Origin: Wolfiporia cocos
Lineage: Eukaryota > Basidiomycota > Agaricomycetes > Polyporales > Phaeolaceae
Reading direction: 5' to 3'
DNA: 64,000 nt
Assembly (NCBI GenBank): GCA_029448655.1
Contig: JACCLO010000001.1
Span: 620,001-684,000 of the forward strand
The notes below the pieces were generated by a model that saw only the letters and a program-made list of their open reading frames with translations, made no database searches and had not been told where the DNA came from. Shown here one piece after another: positions 19,352 through 29,466 of this stretch (its first letter is position 1; each line of letters begins with the position of its first letter). The position numbers were made by a program, and so were the translations under genes.

Positions 19352-20003
19352 TGTCACAGATTTGGGACATGCCACTATTTTTCCCGTATTTTTACCTATT
19401 TATCTGCACGTACACGCAACCAAACAACACGTACACAACGCGGTATACGTCCACTTGTCATAACAACACGTACATAACACGCTTGTACGCGTCAATGACT
19501 CAGCGGACTAACCTCCGGTGTCACGCGCTTTACTCATATCCCGATACCGGGCTATGTCAGTACGATTGGATAAGCGGCCCGCTCGTTATCACATGCCAAT
19601 GCCCTTATGATTACTCATATCCCGATACCGGTATATAAGAATCACATGCATGGCTTACTAACGTAGCTACAGCCACTTCCACAACATGGACCTACGGTCC
19701 AAACAAACGATCTTACTGGTGCGGCCATTACCGGCGCACATGGTCTATTGTAGTTTACGACTTAACCATATTAGTTATGTCTGCGCACAGACCACCTTCA
19801 TGTTTGGCTCCCTTACCGGTAACCAAACAAAGCATGTATATAAGTAGGGCTATCACTGCGGATAAGCCTTAGATTTGTTCTCTGCATTCGCACAGTTACA
19901 TACTATCTCTGCTTGCGCCCACTAGCCTCCTCACCAACCTTCTGCAACATCTTCAAGTCGCCTATAAGGTTATAGTGTGAGTCCCACAGTCTAGTCTGTG
20001 TCA
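19352..20003 (+). repeat. 3' LTR of element B (652 bp)
   Basis: TGTCACAG...CTGTGTCA, followed by GGTTG. It contains two identical 20-mers TACTCATATCCCGATACCGG at 19531-19550 and 19612-19631 upstream of the TATA box. Confidence 0.93.
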
Positions 20004-20087
20004 GGTTGGTTGCGCAACAAGTCCCTGTATCGTATTCGCCCTATGGTGAGTTCTGTCGATATTCGAAAAATCAAAATAACCGTAACA

Positions 20088-20790
20088 TCAGCCCCTCCCT
20101 AGGCATTCGTCGGCCCCGACGAATTCTCCAAGTTCCCTCCCTCAGAGTGTCTCGGCGTCCTGTTTGTTGTAGATGTCGCCGTTCCCGCTGAGGGACGGGG
20201 TCGTAGGAATTCGCCATACAAAGTGTTGGCGGCATTCATTCTGTCGATGACCTGGTTGATTGAGCCCACAAGTTCTGCAAATATAGTCGGGGCAGTCGAG
20301 GACCCAGTGGTTGGCTGAACCACATTGTCGACACAGCTGTTCTGGTGAGGGCCTCGCTGGTACCCGTAGGGAAGGGATATCGCGGAGGTATTCGTTGTGT
20401 TGATACCTCCAATGGTGTGCGGCTCGATGAAGGTTCCGCGCCGCCCATGTGGGTTTAGAATCTAGATAGCCGTGAGCTTATCTCAGTCGAGGTGATGGTA
20501 CAACGACTTTATTACAGTACCTAGATAGCCGTGAGCTTATCTACGTAGTACTGTGTGTAAGTATACGAGGCAATTGTGTATTATAGAGTAAGAAACATAC
20601 CTCAGTCGAGGTGATAGTACAACGACTGAGGAAAGAGAGAAACAAAGTGAGCGAGGCTATATGAACCAATCTACACGTGATATTGACAGGTTGGCATTCG
20701 ATGACAATGGGACATATCTAGTGACGACACTCCCCCTCAGCGCGAACAAGGGAAAGCGGTGAATGAAGGTGAAAGGAGGAGAGTACTAAC
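20088..20790 (-). pseudogene. Gag-like zinc-knuckle fragment and unexplained flank
   Basis: On the minus strand a frame without an ATG, from about 20470 down to a stop at 20144-20142, reads through a double zinc knuckle: CRQCGSANHWVLDC (CX2CX4HX4C) and CRTCGLNQPGHRQNEC (CX2CX5HX4C). This is typical of retroelement Gag; the parent element is not identified. To its right lie two copies of CTAGATAGCCGTGAGCTTAT (20462 and 20520), two copies of a CAGTCGAGGTGAT segment, and a purine tract (CTGAGGGGGAG, minus strand, near 20740) that could end another retroelement. Nothing else is recognised. Confidence 0.5.
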
Positions 20791-21350
20791 TGTCACAGAA
20801 TTCCCGGTGGGGGGTTCTGGCATCCCTCGCTATAGGTTCTATGGGCGCCGCTAGGTGCGCGTGCGCTTCTCTAGTCCTTAGCCACCTCCAGCGCTCCGTT
20901 CTATGCCATCTAGATCATCTGACCCAGTAGTTTAGCGCTGTAGGATAGCGCGCGCCTTAGGTACATCACATATGGTCACAGTAGTTACATGTAGCGTCAC
21001 TAGCACATGACCCATTAGATACGGCGCACAGGCCCTCTCTTTAGGGTAGTACTAGTTAGCTCATCGCTCATGTATATATTACGACGAGATGTGGGTTAAT
21101 ACCCCATCTCTTAGATTCTCGACAATGGGATCTCCCCTTACTCGCTAGCACCTGTGTGACTCGCTGGCCCGGGGCCCCTATCTCCTCTTCCTTGTCTGTG
21201 AACCAGCGACGCTATGTCGGCGTACACTAGGGATGGCTCCGCCTCCCACGTAGCCTCTGCGCTCACCGCTAGCACGTCGGTTTATGGCCCTGTGGGGCGT
21301 TGTAGGGATCCCCCTAAGCCCAGGGGTAGCACAGAGGCGAGTCTGTGTCA
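20791..21350 (+). repeat. Solo LTR4 (560 bp)
   Basis: TGTCACAG...CTGTGTCA flanked by CTAAC at 20786-20790 and 21351-21355. Only this copy is in the window. It sits exactly at the end of the Copia RNase H fragment, but its own duplication shows that it inserted there. Confidence 0.85.
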
Positions 21351-21869
21351 CTAACACTCCCCCTGGGATGGAAGACGGAGACCCATGCGGTGTCGCAGCG
21401 TGAGGAAAGTTTTACATGGCAGAGGTTTGGTGAACGCATCGGCGAGATTGAAATGGGAGGGAACGTAGCGGACAACGAGAGAGCGAGAATCGACGAACTC
21501 GCGAAGTTGATGCCACTTGATATCAATGTGTTTGACACGCGAGTGTAGTGCAGAGTCCTGAGAGAGCCGAATGCCACCAGTGCTATCACAGAGGAGAGAT
21601 GTAGCCTCCGAGGGATTGAAAAACAGTTCCGTGAGCAGATGGCGGAGCCATATCGCCTCATGGGAAGCTGCAGACGCGGCAACATACTCAGCTTCAGTAG
21701 TGGACGAAGAGACAGTGGCTTGTTTTCGAGCAGACCAGGACACCAGACCAGAGCCAAGGGAGAAGCAGTAGCTGGAGATGGAGCGACGAGTGTCCAGACA
21801 CGAGGCATGGCTGGCATCCGAAAAGCCGGAGAGAGCTGCAGCAGGGGTCCCACCAAGAACGAGACGGAG
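21351..21869 (-). pseudogene. Ty1/Copia RNase H fragment
   Basis: On the minus strand a frame ending at 21351 encodes the C-terminal RNase H of a Copia Pol: FSDASHASC, RRSISSYCFSLG, SWSARKQATVSSSTTEAEYV, DSTGGIRLS, KHIDIKWHQLREFV, and FNLADAFTKPL. The stop TAG lies in TGTTAG after an AGGGGGAG purine tract, the usual end of such elements. Upstream it is cut off by an LTR3 fragment starting at 21870, so only about 170 residues remain. Confidence 0.9.
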
Positions 21870-22111
21870 TGTCACAAGAAATCCCGGAATATAGGGATTA
21901 TCCTTTTGTCTCACCCTTGGCTCACGCTTATCCACAGATATTCGCTACGACATATTACTTAGCCGCTCAGTGGAACCGCACGTGCGTAGGTAGATAAATT
22001 CCTTCACTATCTTATCTCTACAGGTCACGTGACGTCAAGGGTAGTAACAGCGTTACGTAGTTATGGGTTACGGTCACAGCTCGCGCACAGACCATGCCAT
22101 TAGGGCAGGCT
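21870..22111 (+). repeat. LTR3 fragment
   Basis: Begins TGTCACAAGAAATCCCGG and follows LTR3 in plus orientation for about 240 bp, then is cut by the 3' LTR of element C at 22112. The continuation expected in LTR3 is not found on the other side of C. Confidence 0.75.
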
Positions 22112-22809
22112 TGACACAGACTAGACTGTGGGACTCACACTATAACCTTAAGACGACTTGAAGAAGTTGTTGAAGGTTGGTGAGGAGACTAGTGGGCGCA
22201 AGCAGAGATGTGTATGTGACTGTGCGAATGCAAAGAACAAATCTAAGGCATATCGTAGCGATAGCCCTACTTATATACATGTAGTGTTTGGTTACCAGTA
22301 AGGGAGCCAAACATTGGGACGGTCTGTGCGCAGACATAACTAATACAGCTAAGTCGTAAACTACAGTAGACCATGTGCGCCGGTAATGGCCGCACCAGTA
22401 AGAAGCGTTGTTTGGACCGTAGGTCCATGTTGTGATAGTGGCGTTGCTACGTTAGTAAGCCATGCACGTGATAACTATATACCGGTATCGGGATATGAGT
22501 AATACTAAGGGCATTGGTATGTGATAACGAGCGGGCCGCTTATCCAATTGTAGTGACATAGCCCGATAACGGGATATGAGTACAGCGCGTGACACCGGAG
22601 GTTAGTCCGCTGAGTCATTGACGCGTACAAACGTGTTATGTACGTGTTGTTATGACAGGTGGACGTATACCGTGTTGTGTACGTGTTGTTTGGTTGCGTG
22701 TACGTGTAGACGGGCGCTTAGCAGCATAAACGTCTACAAGGTCGTAGAAATACCAGATAAAATAGGTAAAAATACGGGAAAAATAGTGGCATGTCCCAAA
22801 TCTGTGACA
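22112..22809 (-). repeat. 3' LTR of element C (698 bp)
   Basis: Plus-strand TGACACAG...CTGTGACA next to the purine tract (TTACCCCCTCT on the plus strand). It retains the 47-nt segment absent in B. Confidence 0.92.
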
Positions 22810-22848
22810 TTACCCCCTCTTCAGGTTTCATTGTCCCTAATGGAACGA

Positions 22849-25800
22849 TTACTTTCCTGTGGAGCCGAATCCACCAGTACCGCGCTCGGATTTAATCTTT
22901 TCAAAGTAAGATTTTCCGTGTAGTGTAATGTGTGGGTCCTTAGCAACTTCGCAGATGAGCTGAGCAATCTTATCACCGGCCCGGATATCGATAGATATGT
23001 CTGAGTGGTTCCGGAGAATGATGATTACTTCGCCTTGGTAATCGTGGTCGATAACGCCTCCCATTACGTCTATGCCTTTTCGGGCAAGACTAGAGCGGGG
23101 GGCGATACGTCCGTAAGTGCCGAAAGGTACCTGGATCTTTAGTATGGTGTTGTATTCTGTCTGCCCGTGAGCTGGCAGAACGTCGCCTGTTGCAGTGTAC
23201 AGGTCAAACCCAACCGAGTCCTTGGTTCCTTTTTCCGGCATTCGGCCGCCTTCGCCGACTACGATTTTGAAGTCTGCGTTTTGGTTAATGTCCGCTGACA
23301 TCCATCCCCCGTCGGGGTGTCTAACCATGCGCTGCTTGGGATCCTTCGCAAATGTTTCACGATACTGCGGCCAGTCGTCTGGCCACGTGCATTCGTCGGC
23401 TTCCCAGTCGTCGCTGTCAGGGTCGAAGACATGAACTGCTTCTTTCCTTCTAGCTGATCGCCTGAGGGGAACATCCTGCATCGGGATAGGGTGTGAAGCC
23501 TTGTATTCCTGCAGAATGTCGTATGCCGTGTCGAGATCGGCTTCGCGTACCCAGGAGTCGTCATTGATACCGAATCCCTTCCATCGGATTCTATATTCAA
23601 TTCTTCCTGCGCGGAGACGATGATCTAAGATCTTCTCGACTTCCCATACTTCCTCGCCGTCGACCATTTCTGGTTGAGGCTCTGGTCTTTTCTGATGCAC
23701 AGGGTCCTTGTACATAACCAACTTCGAAGCGTGAAATACTGGGTGGTAAGCCCTGTATTGCTCGTCCATGTGTACCCTAAAGGTGACCGGAGATAATTGT
23801 TCAATTATCTTAAACGGTCCCAAATAGCGTGGACTAAGACTTCTTTCGGAGTCTTGCCAGCTACGGGCGTCAACGAGAACTTTGTCGCCAACTTTAAACG
23901 GTACCGAGCGCTTGTGTTGATCATAGTACCAAGACCAGCGTTCGGCAGCCAATTTCATAGCTGCCTTAGCTTGTTCTTGTGCTGACCATCTGGCGTAAGC
24001 AATGACATTTAGGTCCGTGTATGGTGTTGGACGTAAATTCGTAGGTCCTGCATTAGGGTGTCTTCCTAGTTCGACAAAGAATGGGCTATTCTTTGTTGTC
24101 TCACTAGCCGCGTTGTTGTACGCGAATTCAGCCGTAGGGAGAAACCATGACCAATTATCCTTCTGAATAACATCGATGTAACATCTAAGATATTGTTCCA
24201 GGATCTGGTTAACTCTCTCCGTCTGGCCATCCGCTTGCGGGTGATAGGCGGTTGTCATTGACCGTTGGATTCCCAATTGCTCACACCATCCCTTGAACAA
24301 GGCAGCTGCGAATTGCGGGCCTCTATCTGAAATGATTTGTTTCGGAAGTCCGTGGTTCAGATAGATCCGAAGGTACAGGAGGTTCGCTAATTCTTTCGCC
24401 GTTATCTTGTCTGACGTGGGAATGAAGTGCGCTCGCTTGGTAAGCCGGTCCACTATTACCATAATAGCATTGAATTGTTTCAATTCGCCGCTGGGCGGTA
24501 AGTGGACGATAAGGTCAATTGTGACGGTGTCCCAAGGTGCTTCCGGGACTGGGAGCGGTTGCAGGGGTCCGTACGGGGTCTGGTTGTGGTTCTTCATGCG
24601 TTGACATGTGTCACAACCTTCCACGTATTGCTTTACCATCGTGGTCATTCCAGGCCACCAGTAATTACGTGACAGAAGTTCATAGGTGTTCCATCGTCCG
24701 AAGTGTCCGGCAGTCACATGGTCATGATGTAACTCCAGAATCTTCGTGCGCAATTCCTTAGGCTCTTTTGGAACGTACACTTTTCCTCGTCTGAGGAGTA
24801 ATCCGGCCTCCATGTTCCATTCCTGGAGATCTTTACCAAATTCCTTGGGACCACTTTTCAGTAGTTCCTGGTAATCTTTGGTAATCTGATCGTCCATGAG
24901 GGCTTGTCGGATTTGTCGGAGGAGGTCCTCGTCGCCTGATTGTATCTCCTGCTGTGACGCTTCTAGCGCCCTAACCGTAAAGTATTCCGGTTTCAGCAAA
25001 ATTTGATCGCGATTGTCGAGTTCCACCCCCTCTTCATGGTCTGGCCTCCGTGACAGAGGGTCAGCCGTGAGCATTGTTTTACCGGGTTTGTGGCACATGG
25101 TGAAGTTGAACCTTGTCAGGTAAAGACTCCAACGTGCCTGTCTCCGGGTTAGCCGTTGTGCCGATTTGAAATATGTCAGATTGAGATGATCCGACCATAC
25201 TTCAAATTTGTGTGGATGTCCTTCGAGGTAATGTCTCCATTCCTCTAGAGCGCGGATGATTGCGAGCAACTCCTTATCGTAAATCTCATAGTTCCTTTCG
25301 GGTGCTGATAGAGATTTCGAGTAAAAGGCTACCGGGTGCCAGAGCTTATCCTCCGAAGAGTATTGTGATAGCACCGCACCAGTTGCGTAATCGGAAGAAT
25401 CCGCTTCCACGCGGAACGGGGACTCCTGATCTGGGATCCGAAGTATTGGAGCCGATGTGAAAGCTTCCTTGAGAGTTTGGAAGGCTTCCGCTTGTTCGGG
25501 TCCCCAATTCCACTGCGTGTTTTTCTTGGACAGTTCGGTTAACGGCTTAACCACTTTGGAGAAGTCTTTAATGAACTGCCGGTAGTAGTTGGCGAAGCCA
25601 ACAAAGGCCTGGACGTCCTTCACCTTGGCAGGTGTAGGCCAGTCCATTACGCCGGCTACCTTCTTAGGGTCCATTTCGACTTTTCCTTTGGAAATGATCA
25701 TTCCCAGGTATTCAATACTGCTTTGTTCGAAAAAGCACTTTTCAGGCTTCGCGAACAAGTCGTTGTCTTGCAAGATTTGCAATACTTGCTTGACAATACG

Positions 25801-27384
25801 ACGGTGTTCCAACAGGTCGTTTCCGAACACAAGGATGTCGTCTAGGTAGACAATGACCTTTCCTTCTCTAATAAGGTCACCTAGAATATCGTTCATCATG
25901 TGTTGGAACGTGCTGGGTGCATTACAAAAACCGAAGTACATGACTACAGCTTCGTAAAGGCCGTTAGGCGTAATGAATGCGGTCTTCCATTCATCTCCCT
26001 CCTTGATTCTTACATTGTTGTAACCCCAACGCAAGTCGAGCTTCGTGAATATCGAAGCCTGGCTAAGCTTATCGATAAGCTCGTCTATGCGTGGGAGAGG
26101 GTACCTATTTTTAATGGTCAAGTCGTTCACCTTTCGGTAATCGACTACCATTCGGGCTCCGCCATCTTTTTTAGGGACAAAGAAGACCGGACTCGCGATC
26201 GGGGATTTCGAGTGTCGGATGTAGCCCTTCCGTAACTCTTCCTGGATCCACTGATCTAGCGAGTTCGCTTCCTGAGGAGACATCTTGTATGCCTTACTCG
26301 GGGGCGGTAGTACCGCGTCATCGGGGAAGTCGATGGCGTGGTCATATGGTTTCCGTTCGGGCATCCTTTCGGATGCGCGTTGAGAAAATACCGTGGGACC
26401 AAACTCCTGGTATTCCTCCGGAACCAAGGATTTCCATTTCTGGAGATCCGCATCTGTCAGGAATTCATCGTCCGACTTCTCCGTTATTGACTGAATGGCG
26501 TCGATAAGGAGTTCCGTTCCTTCGTCAAGGGTGTTCACCCAAGCGACAAAGGGATTCTCAGGCTCCTCTAAGCCGAGAAAATCTATTGGAAAGTCGTTGA
26601 TGATCTGATAGATGTTGCGGGGTTCAATTTCATCTTCTTCCTCAGAAATCGAAACCCGTTTGCCATGTTTGCATTTTTCCATACACCGATATGTGAAGGT
26701 TCCTTCCGGCCAGTTGAAGTCCGGGTTGTGTTTCAGGAACCAGTCATATCCGAGGATCACATCCGCATTTTGTACGTCCATTACGTACAAGAATTCGGTG
26801 GACTTGTGTTCCTCGTGCACCATATAAGCTTTTACTGCCATATTGATATTACCGGCGGTATTAGAGGTACCGTCGGCGTTGCGAATCTCGAGAGGTGAAG
26901 GTAGTTTCTGAGTGACTAACTTCTCCTCATGGACGAGTTTCTTATCAATGACGCTTATTGATGCACCGGTGTCGATTAATGCCATGGCGTTTACTTTCTT
27001 TCCGTACACCCACAGTTCCACTTCGATAGAGAACGATTTATTGTCGTCTCGAGAATCGTTTCCATGTACATTATACAAAGTGAAAAACTTCAGCGCGAGT
27101 GGGTCAGGATAAAAGTATTGTACAGGAGGGGCACGTGTAGCTAGTGTCCTTGTCCTCCGGGCAAAGTCCATTGCCGAGTTACCGAATATGCCGAGATGGG
27201 ATACCGGGTGACGTACGACCGCCTTATCTTCCCACAAGATAAGGGGTCTCTGTGAAGCCTCTTCGTAGAGGTGCGCTTCTTCGGGGCGCTGTACACTCCC
27301 AGCCACTGTGGGGCTGGTGTGTTCTTCACAGAACGTCTTCGAGACATGTGGTTGGGGCGAGGGGAACCGAGATGGTCCCGACAT
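22849..27384 (-). CDS. pol: Pol of element C: PR-RT-RH-IN-chromodomain-dUTPase
   Basis: 1511 aa, the same length as B and nearly identical. Protease LIDTGAS, RT YLDD, integrase HHCC and DDE, chromodomain and all five dUTPase motifs (including the catalytic-Asp motif GVIDHDYQGE) are present. Substitutions versus B are scattered and mostly conservative, e.g. KDLEE/KPL-type surface changes and NTIL for NTKL just before dUTPase motif 2. The ATG at 27384 overlaps the end of gag by 59 nt, in the +1 frame. Confidence 0.95.
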   Translation of the reverse strand: MSGPSRFPSPQPHVSKTFCEEHTSPTVAGSVQRPEEAHLYEEASQRPLILWEDKAVVRHPVSHLGIFGNSAMDFARRTRTLATRAPPVQYFYPDPLALKFFTLYNVHGNDSRDDNKSFSIEVELWVYGKKVNAMALIDTGASISVIDKKLVHEEKLVTQKLPSPLEIRNADGTSNTAGNINMAVKAYMVHEEHKSTEFLYVMDVQNADVILGYDWFLKHNPDFNWPEGTFTYRCMEKCKHGKRVSISEEEDEIEPRNIYQIINDFPIDFLGLEEPENPFVAWVNTLDEGTELLIDAIQSITEKSDDEFLTDADLQKWKSLVPEEYQEFGPTVFSQRASERMPERKPYDHAIDFPDDAVLPPPSKAYKMSPQEANSLDQWIQEELRKGYIRHSKSPIASPVFFVPKKDGGARMVVDYRKVNDLTIKNRYPLPRIDELIDKLSQASIFTKLDLRWGYNNVRIKEGDEWKTAFITPNGLYEAVVMYFGFCNAPSTFQHMMNDILGDLIREGKVIVYLDDILVFGNDLLEHRRIVKQVLQILQDNDLFAKPEKCFFEQSSIEYLGMIISKGKVEMDPKKVAGVMDWPTPAKVKDVQAFVGFANYYRQFIKDFSKVVKPLTELSKKNTQWNWGPEQAEAFQTLKEAFTSAPILRIPDQESPFRVEADSSDYATGAVLSQYSSEDKLWHPVAFYSKSLSAPERNYEIYDKELLAIIRALEEWRHYLEGHPHKFEVWSDHLNLTYFKSAQRLTRRQARWSLYLTRFNFTMCHKPGKTMLTADPLSRRPDHEEGVELDNRDQILLKPEYFTVRALEASQQEIQSGDEDLLRQIRQALMDDQITKDYQELLKSGPKEFGKDLQEWNMEAGLLLRRGKVYVPKEPKELRTKILELHHDHVTAGHFGRWNTYELLSRNYWWPGMTTMVKQYVEGCDTCQRMKNHNQTPYGPLQPLPVPEAPWDTVTIDLIVHLPPSGELKQFNAIMVIVDRLTKRAHFIPTSDKITAKELANLLYLRIYLNHGLPKQIISDRGPQFAAALFKGWCEQLGIQRSMTTAYHPQADGQTERVNQILEQYLRCYIDVIQKDNWSWFLPTAEFAYNNAASETTKNSPFFVELGRHPNAGPTNLRPTPYTDLNVIAYARWSAQEQAKAAMKLAAERWSWYYDQHKRSVPFKVGDKVLVDARSWQDSERSLSPRYLGPFKIIEQLSPVTFRVHMDEQYRAYHPVFHASKLVMYKDPVHQKRPEPQPEMVDGEEVWEVEKILDHRLRAGRIEYRIRWKGFGINDDSWVREADLDTAYDILQEYKASHPIPMQDVPLRRSARRKEAVHVFDPDSDDWEADECTWPDDWPQYRETFAKDPKQRMVRHPDGGWMSADINQNADFKIVVGEGGRMPEKGTKDSVGFDLYTATGDVLPAHGQTEYNTILKIQVPFGTYGRIAPRSSLARKGIDVMGGVIDHDYQGEVIIILRNHSDISIDIRAGDKIAQLICEVAKDPHITLHGKSYFEKIKSERGTGGFGSTGK

Positions 27385-29365
27385 TGGCGACGGTGGTGGC
27401 GGGGGCCGAGGGTCCTGCTGAGCTTGAGTCAGCCGTTACTTCTTCCCAGATCGTTCGGGCACGATACGTCTTGCCATCCGCGGGGGGCGCCGAGTACGGC
27501 TTCTTGCCAGAAGCCTGTCCCTTTCCACTACCCGAAGGAGCAGCCGTGGTCTTTCCAGACGCGGCAGCTGCATCCTTCGCCCTTTGTTGTTCGGCCCGCT
27601 GAGCGGCAGGCACAAACGTTCCCGCGGCCTTGTCTGCCGCAAGCTTAGGACACTTGTTGAAGTAGTGTCCCGTCTGCTTGCAGTAAGTGCAGACGGCGTT
27701 GGCGGTATCGGCGGGGGCTTTGGCGGGCGCCTTTCCCTTGTCCTTTTTCTTCTCCGACTTCTTTGCAGAAGCGGAGGACGTCTCCTTCTTTTCGGCAGGT
27801 GCCGAGTCCTTCTTGCCGGCCTTTTCGAAGATCGACCCCTTGATCTTGTCTGGATATGACGTTTGGTACATTTCCAGAGCGAAGTCGATGAGGGGCTCGA
27901 TGTCGGTCGGGGCCTTGAAGAACGGAGTCTTGCCGAGGACGTTTAAGGTGTCCTTGACCTTTTCGGGGAGAGTCTCGGTGAATTCCCACACCAGAGTCTC
28001 GTTGGCGGTTTCGGAGAGTCGGCCGAGGGTGCGGAACCGTTCGCAGTAATTGAAATAATTCGATTCTGCCAGTTCCTTGCCCTTCGTGCCGTAGTAGCCG
28101 CGAATTTCCTTCTTCGCGATCTCCTTATCCGTCATTTTCCCATATTGCACCATTACGGATTTGGTGAAGTCCTCCCAGGTGCCGAGAGGTTCACCGTTTC
28201 CTGCCTTCTTGATGAGAGGCGAGAAAAACTTGTATGCGTCCCCTGTGACGCGGAAGAGGGCCGTGGTGATACGGTCGTGGTCATCGTAAACCCTGAGCGT
28301 ACCGAAGTACAGGCCCATCTTCTCCACCCATTCCTGTGCAGTCACCTTTCCAGATGACCCAGAGAATTCGGGGGGAGGGGGAATTTTCAGGTTTTGAGGC
28401 AGACCTGGAATCTGCGGGGCGACGGCTGCTGCAGCAGCGGCTGCAGCTTGTGCGGCGGCAGCGGCCTCGGCTGCTCTGGCTTGAGCATGACTGGGGGCCG
28501 GTGTCGGGTCTTCTGGTGGCGTGCAGACGTCGGGAGGGTTGGGAACGGAGGGATTCTTGCGAATCCTCCGGAGTTCCTCGTCAACCTTCTCCATGCGCTC
28601 CGCGAACGCATCCTCGAGGTCGTCCAGCCGGGACCGGTAGTCCCTCCGGAGCTGTTTCTCCATTTCGGAGAACTTGGCGGTGTACTCCTGTCGGAGTTCC
28701 TTTCCAAGGTCCACCATCGTGGACAGCACCTCGTTGCGGACCGAGTTGACCGCCTCCTGTAGCTCGTCTTGGGCTTTTTGTTCGACTGCCCTGGATTGCC
28801 CAACCAGGGAGTCGATTCTGCCGTGGATTCGCTCCAGGCGAGCGTGCACCATTCGACCGAGGGTGTCGGTGGTGTCGTGTGAGATGGCCGCACTTCGTTG
28901 TACGGCGGCGTCGATGATTGGCCCATGTAGGGACCCATCCACCTTGTGGTGTTCCTCCTCAGGGAGGTACGCTTTGAGATTGTTCTCGACAGCGACATTG
29001 GTCTGTCGTGTCGGCCCCGAAAATTCCATTTCCAGGGTGGTGGCGGGCCCGATAGGGCGAGTTCGACGAGCCGGTGGGTATCCGGCAATGGGGGAGCCTG
29101 GGCGTGTACCCATGGGGTTGGTCGGAGATTCCCTTTGCGGGGGAGCGAACTCCGGCATTTCCTCTTCTCCTTCCTCTTCTTCTTCTTCTCCCTCGCTTAG
29201 GTGCTCCAGCGTCACCAGTTGCTGGGTTCCCGAGGGACCAGCTACCGGTGTCACCGGGCCTTCTGAGCGGAGGCGCATCTTGCGGGGAGCGAGGGGAGTG
29301 CTGACGGAGGAGGTGGAGGACATTGTGAATCTGTTTGTGACGAATGTTAGTTTCCGGTTACTCAT
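27326..29365 (-). CDS. gag: Gag of element C
   Basis: 679 aa, colinear with Gag of B: acidic run, coiled coil, Ala-rich linker, capsid region and CTYCKQTGHYFNKC zinc knuckle. The acidic run (GEEEEEEGEEE) and coiled-coil region differ more from B than the capsid does. An alternative start lies 14 codons in (MSSTSS). Confidence 0.93.
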   Translation of the reverse strand: MSNRKLTFVTNRFTMSSTSSVSTPLAPRKMRLRSEGPVTPVAGPSGTQQLVTLEHLSEGEEEEEEGEEEMPEFAPPQRESPTNPMGTRPGSPIAGYPPARRTRPIGPATTLEMEFSGPTRQTNVAVENNLKAYLPEEEHHKVDGSLHGPIIDAAVQRSAAISHDTTDTLGRMVHARLERIHGRIDSLVGQSRAVEQKAQDELQEAVNSVRNEVLSTMVDLGKELRQEYTAKFSEMEKQLRRDYRSRLDDLEDAFAERMEKVDEELRRIRKNPSVPNPPDVCTPPEDPTPAPSHAQARAAEAAAAAQAAAAAAAAVAPQIPGLPQNLKIPPPPEFSGSSGKVTAQEWVEKMGLYFGTLRVYDDHDRITTALFRVTGDAYKFFSPLIKKAGNGEPLGTWEDFTKSVMVQYGKMTDKEIAKKEIRGYYGTKGKELAESNYFNYCERFRTLGRLSETANETLVWEFTETLPEKVKDTLNVLGKTPFFKAPTDIEPLIDFALEMYQTSYPDKIKGSIFEKAGKKDSAPAEKKETSSASAKKSEKKKDKGKAPAKAPADTANAVCTYCKQTGHYFNKCPKLAADKAAGTFVPAAQRAEQQRAKDAAAASGKTTAAPSGSGKGQASGKKPYSAPPADGKTYRARTIWEEVTADSSSAGPSAPATTVANVGTISVPLAPTTCLEDVL

Positions 29366-29466
29366 TGTCTTAGATTCTTAAGAAGGGATTGGGTTTGAAA
29401 ACTGCAACTTTCGTTATAGATCACACTCGCACTCTATTTCAGAGTTAAAAGATGATAGTATTGCTA

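Larger units (their letters stand above)
10094..20003 (+). mobile_element. Element B: complete chromodomain/dUTPase Ty3/Gypsy retrotransposon
   Basis: 9.9 kb with 5' LTR 10094-10751, primer site 10754-10764, leader, ORF1 (frameshifted), gag, pol, polypurine tract AGAGGGGGTAA at 19341-19351 and 3' LTR 19352-20003. Perfect 5-bp target duplications GGTTG lie at 10089-10093 and 20004-20008. The two LTRs look identical apart from a 6-bp TATAAG insertion in the 5' copy, so the insertion is recent. It landed in an LTR2. Confidence 0.95.
7650..20087 (-). repeat. Fragmented host LTR2, split by nested insertions
   Basis: Pieces at 7650-7971, 9991-10093 and 20004-20087 align in order with the uninterrupted LTR2 at 53023-53730. 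The breaks are element A (left), the LTR3 nest 7972-9990 (duplication CATGA at 7967-7971 and 9991-9995), and element B 10094-20003 (duplication GGTTG). The LTR2 ends in GTAACA at 20087. All pieces run in the minus orientation. Confidence 0.85.

Noticed and set aside
20791..21350. LTR4 as the 3' LTR of the neighbouring Copia fragment
   Set aside because: It carries its own CTAAC duplications, and the Copia purine tract and TGTTAG precede the left duplication, so it is a separate insertion.
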